Positions 57,143-64,000 of a stretch of DNA of 64,000 nt are shown piece by piece. Under the pieces are notes generated by a model. That model was not told the DNA's origin and did not search any database. It saw only the letters and a program-made list of their open reading frames with translations. Made by a program: the position numbers and the translations under genes. Position 1 is the stretch's first letter, and every line of letters begins with the position of its first letter. Source of the DNA: Amycolatopsis sp. DSM 110486 (GTDB taxonomy: Bacteria > Actinomycetota > Actinomycetes > Mycobacteriales > Pseudonocardiaceae); NCBI RefSeq assembly GCF_019468465.1, contig NZ_CP080519.1:9603001-9667000 (forward strand). The letters are read 5' to 3'.

Positions 57143-57795
57143 GAGTTCTCACCCGGCTCCGTGACCGACGTCGTGCGCGTGCAGCTCACCGACTACGCGG
57201 CGGTCGTCCTGGGGAACCGCCTGTTCCGCCAGGTGTTCGGGCAGGCGCCGGGCATCTCCGTGCAGGCCGGCTGGCTCTCGCCCGAGTCGTTCGACGACCT
57301 CGAGCACGGCCGCGCCGACCTCGTCCTGACCCCCGTGCCGCCGCCCGCTCCCCTGCGCTGGCAGCCGCTGTTCACCGAGCGGTTCGTCTGCGTCCTGTCG
57401 CGCGACCACCCGCTGACGGCGGACCGCCTGACGGTCGAAGATCTCGCGTCGTACCCGCACGCGAGCGTTGTGGTCCTGGGCGCCGAACGAATGCTCGCGG
57501 AGTCCCGGCTCGCGACGCTGGGCATCACGGCGCGGCCGGGACTCCGGGTCCCGTTCTTCACCGGGGCGATCGCGGCGCTGCCCGGCACCCCGCTCATCGG
57601 GGTCCTGCCGAGCCGCCTGGTGGACCACGTCCCGGAGCGGGAAGTGCGTGTCGCCGCCGCCCCGAGCAGCTGGAGGATTTCGCGTACGGCATGGCTTGGC
57701 ACCCACGGCTCGACGCCGATCCGCTGCACGCCTGGCTGCGGAACCTGGTCCTCGACGCATCCCTTCAGCTCGCGGATCTCGACGAGCGGGCCTGA
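57143..57795 (+). pseudogene. LysR effector domain, truncated and frameshifted
   Basis: From 57143 the frame reads FSPGSVTDVVRVQLTDYAAV, then LEHGRADLVLTPVP, FVCVLSRDHPLTADRL and LIGVLPSRLVDHVPE: a LysR substrate-binding domain without the N-terminal DNA-binding part. Near 57661-57663 the frame changes: after VAAAP the sense continues in the next frame as EQLEDFAYGMAWHPRLDADP, LHAWLRNLVLDASLQLADL, stop at 57795. One base seems to have been lost in the CCCC/GAG context. Truncation plus frameshift indicates a dead gene. Confidence 0.75.
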
Positions 57796-57804
57796 CCCCG
57801 GCCG

Positions 57805-59082
57805 TCACTCGGTGCGCGTCGCGGCTTCCTCCTCCGCCGTCACCTCGAGCGGCGCGTCCGGCGCCGGATCGCGGTTGACGATCGCGATGGCGACCGCGCC
57901 GACGGCCGCGACCACGGCGAAGAGGTAGAAGCCCCACGGGTAGGCCAGCCCGGCCGTGAGCAGGAATCCGGTGACGAGCGGGCCGGAGATCGCGCCGAAG
58001 CGCCCGATGCCGCTGGCCGCGCCCAGGGCCGTGCCGCGGGCGGCCACCGGGTACACGCGGGCGACGTAGACGTACACGAGCACCTGCGCGCTGAAGGTGA
58101 AGATCCCCGCAAGCAGCACGCCGACGTACACGCTGAAGCCTGGCAGCTTGATGCTCAGCAATGCGAGGAACACGGCCGCCGCGGCGAACCAGACGATGGT
58201 GGAACGGCGGTAGCCCAGGCGGTCGGCGACACGGCCGCCGATCAGCAGGCCGATCACGGCGCCGACGTTGAGCACCAGCAACAGGGCGAGCGCCGCGCCG
58301 AGCTCGTAACCGGCCTCGCGCATGATCTGCGGCAGCCAGGTGTTGAGGCCGTACACGAGCAGCAGCCCCATGAACGACGTGACCCAGAACGCGATCGTCG
58401 CGCGCCCGTAGCCGTGGCGGAACAGGATGCCGATCGGGTTGCGCTCGCGCGGCGGCCGGGCCGCGCGGGTGCCGCGCGCCTTGAGGAACTCGGCCGACTC
58501 CGGAAGGAACTTCACCATCAGCGGCACGAGGATCACCGCCGGAGCGGCGCCGATCACGAACATCCACTCCCAGCCATACCGCTCCACCACGAGGATCCCG
58601 AGCAACGCGGTGAGCACCGCGCCCACGTGGTAACCGGTCATGAGCACCGTGGTGGAGCTGCCGCCTCGGCCCACGCGGGCGTATTCGGTGATCAGCGCGA
58701 GCGCGGTCGGCAGCACGCCGCCGAGGCCGAGCCCGGCGAGGAAGCGCAGCAGCCCGAACAGCCAGGGGCCGTCGACCACCGCGCACAGCAACGTGAACAC
58801 CGAGAAGCTCGTGACCGTGAGCAGCATCGTGCCGCGGCGGCCGAACAGGTCGCTCACGGGGCCGATGGTGAGCGCGCCCACGGCCACGCCGAGAAGGCCG
58901 ACCACGGAGATCAGCGAGGCCGAGTTGGGGTCCAAGCCCCAGCTCGGAACCTTGAGCAGCGCGGGCAGCACCACACCCAGCACCACGAGGTCGAACCCTT
59001 CGAGCGCCACCGCCGTCCAGCAGAGCGGGGCGACCCAGCGCGCGTACTTGGCCTGGGGGTCGATCGGGGAGGAGACCGTCAT
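57805..59082 (-). CDS. MFS transporter, aromatic acid:H+ symporter family
   Basis: 425 residues, 12 membrane segments. AAHS-family features: ALEGFDLVVLGVVLPALLKV in helix 1, GPVSDLFGRRGTMLL loop 2-3 motif, FLAGLGLGGVLPTALALITE, and GRVADRLGYRRSTIVW in the repeat of the second half. Members (BenK, PcaK, MhpT types) import benzoate, 4-hydroxybenzoate and similar acids with protons. Last gene of the decarboxylase operon, so the likely cargo is benzoylformate, mandelate, benzoate or a substituted form. ATG 59082 behind AGGTGAT, 42 bp after the dehydrogenase. Confidence 0.9.
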   Translation of the reverse strand: MTVSSPIDPQAKYARWVAPLCWTAVALEGFDLVVLGVVLPALLKVPSWGLDPNSASLISVVGLLGVAVGALTIGPVSDLFGRRGTMLLTVTSFSVFTLLCAVVDGPWLFGLLRFLAGLGLGGVLPTALALITEYARVGRGGSSTTVLMTGYHVGAVLTALLGILVVERYGWEWMFVIGAAPAVILVPLMVKFLPESAEFLKARGTRAARPPRERNPIGILFRHGYGRATIAFWVTSFMGLLLVYGLNTWLPQIMREAGYELGAALALLLVLNVGAVIGLLIGGRVADRLGYRRSTIVWFAAAAVFLALLSIKLPGFSVYVGVLLAGIFTFSAQVLVYVYVARVYPVAARGTALGAASGIGRFGAISGPLVTGFLLTAGLAYPWGFYLFAVVAAVGAVAIAIVNRDPAPDAPLEVTAEEEAATRTE

Positions 59083-59124
59083 GTCATCACCTGCGTCGTC
59101 GGAGGGGACTGGGGAACCGGTGCG

Positions 59125-60603
59125 TCAGAGGGGATAGCGCGGGAGGTCACCACGCACGGTGACCCATTGGATCTCGGTGAACGCCTCCAGGTTGGCCCGC
59201 GCACCACCGTGGCGGGAGCCCGTGCCCGACTCGCCGACCCCGCCGAACGGCGCGAGCGCCTCGTCGTTCACGGTCTGGTCGTTGATGTGCACGAGTCCGG
59301 ACGGGATCCTCTCGGCGAGCGCGAGCCCCTTCGAGACGTCCTGGGTCAGGATGCCGAGTGACAGCCCGTATTCGGTACCGCCGGCCAGGCGGACTGCTTC
59401 GTCCACTGTGGAGAACGGCACGACCGGGGCCACCGGCCCGAAGATCTCCTGGGCGTACGCCGGCGCGGTCAGCGGGACATCGGTGAGCACCGTCGGGCTG
59501 TAGAAGAGGCCCTCGAACGTGCCGCCGGCAGCCAGCTTCGCGCCCGCGTCGACGCTGCTCGTCACGATCTCGTGGATGCGGTCGCGCTGCCCGGCGTCGA
59601 TGATCGGGCCGACGGCGACGTCGGTCCGCGCCGGGTCGCCCACGGGCAGGCGGGCGGCGTGCTCGGAGAGCGCGGCCGCGTAGTCGGCGGCGATTTTCTC
59701 CGCCACGAGGTGGCGGCTGGTGGCCATGCAGATCTGCCCGGAGTGGTTGAACGAGCCGAACGCGCCGACGGACACGGCCTGCTCGACATCGACGTCGTCG
59801 AGCACCACCAGTGCCGAGTTTCCGCCCAGTTCCAAGTGGACGCGCTTGAGCCGCTCTCCCGCCGCCGCGGCGATCTGCCGGCCCGCGCGCGTGGAGCCGG
59901 TGAACGCGATCACGCGCACCAGCGGGTCCTCCACGAGAGCCCCGCCGATGTCGGCCCCGCCCGGCAAGAGGTGGAACAGACCTTCGGGCAGGCCCGCCTC
60001 CTCGAAGACCCGGGCCAGCACCACGCCGCCGCACACGGCCGTGCGCGGATCGGGCTTCATGAGCACGGCGTTGCCCAGCGCCAGCGCGGGCGCGATCGCG
60101 CGGATCGAGAGGATGATCGGCGCATTGAACGGCGAGATCACGGCGACGACGCCGGCCGGGACTCGCCGCGCCATCGACAGCCGCGGCTGGTTGGAGCGCA
60201 GCAGCTCGCCGTACGGGTGGGCCGCCAGCGCCGCGGCCTCGTGGCACTCCTCGGCCGCGACCGCGACCGTCTGGAACCGCGCGAACGGCCGCGTGGCCCC
60301 GGACTCGCGCACGAGCCACTCGTCGATCTCGTCGGCGTGATCTTCGAACAGCCGCGCCGCGCGGCGCAGCACCCGGGCGCGCTGATCGTAGGGCAGCGCG
60401 GCCCACTCGTGCTGCGCGCGCCGCGCGGTTTCGGCCGCCTGGGGCACGTCGGAGGCCGACGCCGCGCCGACGCGCGCGAGTACCTGGCCCGTCGCCGGTT
60501 CCACGGAGTCGTACTCGCCGCCGGACCCGGGCACCCAGCCGCCGGAGAAGATCCTTCCCTGCCAACGGACCCCGCCGAGCAGCGGGCCGGGCGGGGCGCT
60601 CAC
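59125..60603 (-). CDS. Aldehyde dehydrogenase, benzaldehyde/vanillin dehydrogenase-like
   Basis: 492 residues. VISPFNAPIILSIRAIAPAL near 145 is characteristic of benzaldehyde and salicylaldehyde dehydrogenases; catalytic Glu in HLELGGNSALVV near 253 and Cys in NHSGQICMATSRHLV near 287; C-terminus with HINDQTVNDEALAPFGGVGE. It should oxidise the aldehyde released by the decarboxylase to the aromatic acid. GTG 60603 overlaps the upstream stop by 4 nt (GTGA), so the two enzymes are coupled in translation. Confidence 0.9.
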   Translation of the reverse strand: MSAPPGPLLGGVRWQGRIFSGGWVPGSGGEYDSVEPATGQVLARVGAASASDVPQAAETARRAQHEWAALPYDQRARVLRRAARLFEDHADEIDEWLVRESGATRPFARFQTVAVAAEECHEAAALAAHPYGELLRSNQPRLSMARRVPAGVVAVISPFNAPIILSIRAIAPALALGNAVLMKPDPRTAVCGGVVLARVFEEAGLPEGLFHLLPGGADIGGALVEDPLVRVIAFTGSTRAGRQIAAAAGERLKRVHLELGGNSALVVLDDVDVEQAVSVGAFGSFNHSGQICMATSRHLVAEKIAADYAAALSEHAARLPVGDPARTDVAVGPIIDAGQRDRIHEIVTSSVDAGAKLAAGGTFEGLFYSPTVLTDVPLTAPAYAQEIFGPVAPVVPFSTVDEAVRLAGGTEYGLSLGILTQDVSKGLALAERIPSGLVHINDQTVNDEALAPFGGVGESGTGSRHGGARANLEAFTEIQWVTVRGDLPRYPL

Positions 60604-62204
60604 CGCGCCACCGCCACGTCGAGCACGAGCGGCCGGGTGGCCCGCGCCAGCGCCGGCAGCACTTCGTCCAAAACGGACTCCAGTTCCTCGTGGGTCTCGA
60701 CCCGCCGGGCGGGACACCCGAGCGAGCGCGCGAGACCGCTCACGCTGATCTCGTCGAACACGGGCCACGGCGCGGCACCGGGGGCGGCCGAGCGTTCACC
60801 GTGCCGGGCGGCAAGCTCGTCCATGATCGCGTACCGGCCGTTGGCGAGCACCACGACGAGCACGCCCACGCCGTAGTGCGCGGCGCTCCACAGCGCCTGG
60901 ATCGCGTACAGCGACGAGCCGTCGCCGACGACCGCGACCACCGGGCGGTCCGGGCGCGCCATCCGCACGCCGATCGCCGCGGGCACCGCGAAACCGAGGC
61001 CGCCCATGGCGGCGCTGAGAAAACCGAGCGGCGCGCGAGCGGGCACGAGCGCGTGCAGCAACGGCCGGCTCGACGGGGTTTCCTCCACGAGCACCGCGTC
61101 GCGCGGAATCCGCCGGGCCAGGGCGGCGAACACGTGCTCCGGTGCCAACCCGTCGACGGGTGGCTCGGGCAGGTCGATCGTGCGTCCCGGCGGTTCGGCG
61201 GACGCCGGACGCGCAGGCAGGCGTAACGCGAGCGGACCGCACACGGCGGCGGGCCGCGCGAGCACGGCGAGGTCGGCCGGGCTGCGGTGGGCCTCGTCGG
61301 GATCGTCGGTGACCACGGCGATCCGCGTGCCCGGGCCGATCAGCCGGCCGGGCTCGCGCGGGTACTGCCGGAACACCGGCGCGCCCACGGCGAGCACGGC
61401 GTCGTGGCCGGCGAGCACCTTGCGCAGCTCCGCGCGGCCCGCGGGCAGGTGCCCGGCGAACCGCGGGTGGTCCTGCGGGAACCCGGCGCGGGCGCCGAAC
61501 GCCTCCTGCCACACCGGACACTGCAGTCGCTCGGCGAGCGCTTCCAGCGCGTGCCACGTCTCCGCGTCGTCCGCGCCGGCCCCGACCACGAGCACCGGTT
61601 TTTCCGCCTCCGCCAAGAACTTCTCGAGCTCGGCGACGACCTCCGGCTCGGCCGCGGTGGTCCGGACCAGCCGGGCCGGCGCGGGCAGCGGTTCGTCGTC
61701 GGCGGCCGGTGCGAGCCAGTCGTCCATCGGCACGATCACCAGCGCGGGGCCGCGGTGGTCGCGGGCCTCGTGCCACGCACGGGCCAGCGCGCCCGGCACG
61801 TCCTGCGGCCGCGGCGGTTCCCCCACCCACACGGGCGCGGGCGCGGCGACGTCGTCGAGCCGGTGGCCCGCGAGGAACGGCTCCAGCGCGAGGTGGCGGC
61901 GGTCCTGCTGCCCGACGAGCACGACCAGCGGCGCCCGATTGACGCGCGCGGTCGCCAGCGCACCCACGGCGTTGCCCAGGCCCGCCGTGGTGTGCAGGAT
62001 CGCGACCGCCGGCCGGTCCGCGGCGAGCGCCCAGCCCGTGGCCATCCCGACCACCGAGCCCTCGTGCAGCGCCAGCACGAACTCGAAGTCGCCCGGCAGG
62101 TCGGTGAGCAGCGTGATCTCGGTCGAGCCCGGATTGGCGAACAACGTCGTCGCGCCGTAGCGGCGCAGGACGTCGAACGCGGCGTCTCGGACGGTGGCGG
62201 GCAA
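60600..62204 (-). CDS. mdlC: Thiamine diphosphate-dependent decarboxylase, benzoylformate decarboxylase-like
   Basis: 534 residues, the length of benzoylformate decarboxylase. The cofactor-activating Glu48 (LALHEGSVVGMA), Ser27 (ANPGSTE) and His71 (LHTTAGLGNAVG) correspond to Glu47, Ser26 and His70 of the Pseudomonas putida enzyme. The thiamine-binding GDGS...N motif is GDGSSLYAIQALWSAAHYGV then ANGRY. Reaction: phenylglyoxylate to benzaldehyde plus CO2; substituted phenylglyoxylates are equally possible. TTG 62204 is used, with GGGAGG at good spacing. Followed by benzaldehyde dehydrogenase and a transporter; an IclR gene precedes it. Confidence 0.85.
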   Translation of the reverse strand: MPATVRDAAFDVLRRYGATTLFANPGSTEITLLTDLPGDFEFVLALHEGSVVGMATGWALAADRPAVAILHTTAGLGNAVGALATARVNRAPLVVLVGQQDRRHLALEPFLAGHRLDDVAAPAPVWVGEPPRPQDVPGALARAWHEARDHRGPALVIVPMDDWLAPAADDEPLPAPARLVRTTAAEPEVVAELEKFLAEAEKPVLVVGAGADDAETWHALEALAERLQCPVWQEAFGARAGFPQDHPRFAGHLPAGRAELRKVLAGHDAVLAVGAPVFRQYPREPGRLIGPGTRIAVVTDDPDEAHRSPADLAVLARPAAVCGPLALRLPARPASAEPPGRTIDLPEPPVDGLAPEHVFAALARRIPRDAVLVEETPSSRPLLHALVPARAPLGFLSAAMGGLGFAVPAAIGVRMARPDRPVVAVVGDGSSLYAIQALWSAAHYGVGVLVVVLANGRYAIMDELAARHGERSAAPGAAPWPVFDEISVSGLARSLGCPARRVETHEELESVLDEVLPALARATRPLVLDVAVAR

Positions 62205-62288
62205 GGAACCTCCCTGGCGTGTGTGGCTCAGGAGTGTCCGGTACGTCCGTCTGCCGCGCCCAGCCCCACTCTCACTGGACGGAAAACT

Positions 62289-63086
62289 TCAGGCCGTCTG
62301 GATCGCGCGCGAGACGTTGAGCGCGGCCATCCGGACGACCGGGATCAGCGGCGAGAGGTTCGGCGTGCTGCTGGGCACGACCACGGAGATGGCGGCGATG
62401 ACCTCGTCGGCGAGCCCGCGCACCGGCGCGGCGACCGACGACGCGCCGTCGGTCATCTCGTCGCGCGAGATACTGAAACCGGACCGGCGGATCTCGGCGA
62501 GCACACCACGCAGCTGCGCGGGATCGGTGATGGTGCCGCTGGCTCGGCGGTCCAGGCCGGCCGACACCACCTCGTCGACGCACTCGGCGGGCGCGTGCGC
62601 GAGCAGCACCTTGCCGGGCCCGGTCGCGTGCAGCGGCAACCGTTTCCCGACGCGCGACGTGACCGCCACGTCCGGGTGCGCCTCGAGTTTTTCGAGGTAG
62701 AGCGCGCGGCCCTCGTCGAGCACCACGAGGTGCACGACCTCGTGGGTCACCTGCAGCAGATCCTGCAGGAACGGCAGCGCGACGTCGCGCAGCTCCCGCC
62801 CGCTCGGCGCCTGTGAGCCGAGCTGCCACAGCCGCAGGCCGACGCGGTAGCGGCCGCGGCCGGTGCGTTCGAGCGCGCCCCAGCCGACGAGCTCCGCGAG
62901 CAGCCGGTACACCGTGGCGGGCGCGAACCCGGTGGCTCGCGTGATCTCGCCGTGCGTCTGCTCGGGGCGGCCGTCGAGGAACGAATCCAGGATCGCGAAC
63001 GCACGGCTGAGCACCGTGCGCCCGGGTTCGGCAGCGTTACCGGCGATCGCGCGCCTCCCTGACCTCGGGGATACCGAGTCGCCCAT
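62289..63086 (-). CDS. IclR family regulator
   Basis: 265 residues. Winged helix-turn-helix at about 22-85 (SRAFAILDSFLDGRPEQTHG, EITRATGFAPATVYRLLAEL) and an IclR effector domain (VTHEVVHLVVLDEGRALYLE, PLHATGPGKVLLAH, ISRDEMTDGASSVAAPVRGL). IclR regulators commonly control aromatic acid catabolism (PcaR, MhpR types). It lies 84 bp upstream of the decarboxylase gene in the same direction, so it may be part of the operon or control a promoter in that gap. Two adjacent ATG codons (63086, 63089) can serve as start. Confidence 0.9.
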   Translation of the reverse strand: MGDSVSPRSGRRAIAGNAAEPGRTVLSRAFAILDSFLDGRPEQTHGEITRATGFAPATVYRLLAELVGWGALERTGRGRYRVGLRLWQLGSQAPSGRELRDVALPFLQDLLQVTHEVVHLVVLDEGRALYLEKLEAHPDVAVTSRVGKRLPLHATGPGKVLLAHAPAECVDEVVSAGLDRRASGTITDPAQLRGVLAEIRRSGFSISRDEMTDGASSVAAPVRGLADEVIAAISVVVPSSTPNLSPLIPVVRMAALNVSRAIQTA

Positions 63087-63136
63087 CATCCGCCCGTGGC
63101 GCGGCTGAGGCAAGCGGAGGCGACCCGGTCCCCGCG

Positions 63137-64000
63137 TCAGGAGGCCAGGTTCCACGCCTTTCCGACCTGCGCCGCCGCGCAGACACCCACCGCGAGGAGG
63201 TACGCGCCGGCGTGCCCGCACTGGTCGGGACCCGTGCCGGGAGCGACCGGCTGGCCGTGGCCCATGCCCGTGATCGAGTAGGTCTCGACTGCGGCGCGGC
63301 CCGAGCCGTCGCGGTAGACCGCGTGCGGGAAACCGCCGACAGTGTCCGTTGTGGACGGTGTGGCGGCCACGCCAGCGACGTTCGTCCACTGTTCGGTGAG
63401 CTCACGCAGGTTCACCGGCGCGACGGTGAAGTCCGCAGTGCCCTGCCACAGGCTCACCGTGGGCCGTGTGCCGGAAAACGGCGCCGCCGCACGGACTTTC
63501 GCACCCCACTGCGCGGGCGTGAGGTCCTTGCCCGGGTACATGCACGAGTACGCGTCGAGCGCCGAAGACGCGCAGCCGTACGGCAGACCGGCCACCACCG
63601 CGCCGCCGGCGAACAACTCCGGATACGCGGCGAGCAGCACCGACGTCATCGCCCCGCCCGCCGACAGACCGGTGACGTACACCCGCGACGCGTCGGCCCC
63701 CGTGTCCGCGACCGCGCGCCGCACCATCTGCGCGATCGACTCGGCCTCCCCCGACCCGCGGGTGCTGTCGGAGGCCTGAAACCAGTTGAAACAGCTCGTG
63801 ATGTTGTTCGCGGACTGCTGCTGGGGCAGCACCAAGGAGAAGTGCCAGCGGTCGGCCAGCTCGACCCAGCCGGTGCCCTGGCCGTAGCCCGTCGCGTTCT
63901 GCGTGCAGCCGTGCAACGCCACCACCACGGGCCGCCCGGCGGGCAGCCCGTCGGGCACGTACTCGTACATCTTCAGCGCGCCGGGGTTCGCCCCGAACCC
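63137..64000 (-). CDS. Secreted-type esterase of the PHB depolymerase family (N-terminus beyond right edge)
   Basis: 288 codons are inside; the start lies beyond base 64000. Visible: FGANPGALKMYEYVP, oxyanion region VVALHGCTQNATGY, nucleophile in YVTGLSAGGAMTSVL, Asp in WQGTADFTVAP and His in ITGMGHGQPVAPG. The Cys pair around NNITSCFNWF and YGCASS is typical. This is the PHB depolymerase/LpqC-like esterase group (also feruloyl and acetylxylan esterases), usually exported; the signal would be in the missing part. Same direction as the IclR gene, 50 bp away. Confidence 0.9.
   Translation of the reverse strand, partial: GFGANPGALKMYEYVPDGLPAGRPVVVALHGCTQNATGYGQGTGWVELADRWHFSLVLPQQQSANNITSCFNWFQASDSTRGSGEAESIAQMVRRAVADTGADASRVYVTGLSAGGAMTSVLLAAYPELFAGGAVVAGLPYGCASSALDAYSCMYPGKDLTPAQWGAKVRAAAPFSGTRPTVSLWQGTADFTVAPVNLRELTEQWTNVAGVAATPSTTDTVGGFPHAVYRDGSGRAAVETYSITGMGHGQPVAPGTGPDQCGHAGAYLLAVGVCAAAQVGKAWNLAS

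Noticed and set aside
1..64000. CRISPR array or PKS/NRPS cluster
   Set aside because: No spaced identical repeats of 20 to 40 bp in series and no carrier, condensation or ketosynthase motifs were found.

Overview
Organism and character. The window is very GC-rich, strongly biased to G or C at third codon positions, and uses many GTG starts, a few TTG starts and several apparently leaderless transcripts (a -10-like hexamer 6 to 8 nt before the start codon). With Tat exports, ECF sigma factors, TetR/LysR/LuxR regulators and degenerate 'sigma54-type' activators this points to an actinomycete, most likely a soil member of the Pseudonocardiales (Amycolatopsis-like; inference from style and gene families, not from a search). 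It is an accessory-metabolism region: no rRNA, tRNA, CRISPR array or intact insertion sequence was seen.

Layout. 0-3 kb: two secreted enzymes on the minus strand, a family 2 glycoside hydrolase cut by the left edge with LacI-type operators upstream, and a phosphodiester glycosidase-like protein. 3-5.9 kb: a large ATPase/LuxR regulator behind a leader containing a perfect but startless Shine-Dalgarno and a strong hairpin. 5.9-11.5 kb: TetR with a clan-A glycosidase, LysR with a muconolactone-isomerase-like protein, LysR with a DMT exporter. 11.4-13.2 kb: a two-gene operon with a RecB-like nuclease fold. 13-20.5 kb: small lipoproteins and membrane proteins, hydrolases, PhoU, then three regulators in a row.

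20.5-35.5 kb is the most coherent block. An AcoR/MimR-like activator (lacking GAFTGA) is followed by a CUT2-type ABC importer operon with an ATPase-permease fusion protein, and a six-gene catabolic operon: lactone/ester hydrolase, Baeyer-Villiger monooxygenase, SDR, aldehyde dehydrogenase, iron-type alcohol dehydrogenase, 3-hydroxyacyl-CoA dehydrogenase. A second SDR is divergent. Together these give alcohol -> ketone -> lactone/ester -> hydroxyacid -> aldehyde -> acid -> beta-oxidation, the logic of cyclic alcohol/ketone degradation. A near-identical 23-bp element lies 70 to 76 bp in front of both the importer operon and the divergent SDR, tying the two transcription units into one regulon.

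35.5-38.8 kb: an uncharacterised pair, an ATP-grasp ligase and a 673-residue protein with a possible Cys-His-Asn catalytic set. 39-46.7 kb: stress membrane protein, dienelactone hydrolase, TetR with a glycosidase-like protein lacking the expected acidic residues, a DUF4436 protein, formamidase, and a secreted family 3 glycosidase. 46.7-47.4 kb is a decayed intergenic zone with gene remnants. 47.4-52 kb: TetR-controlled quinone oxidoreductase/DUF4389 operon, and an ECF sigma factor that seems to start at CTG. 52-57 kb: secreted or envelope proteins (DUF3152 protease, CHAP amidase, Tat phospholipase C). 57-57.8 kb: two opposed, truncated gene fragments abut. 57.8-64 kb: an IclR-regulated benzoylformate decarboxylase / benzaldehyde dehydrogenase / aromatic acid transporter operon, and an esterase of the PHB depolymerase family cut by the right edge.
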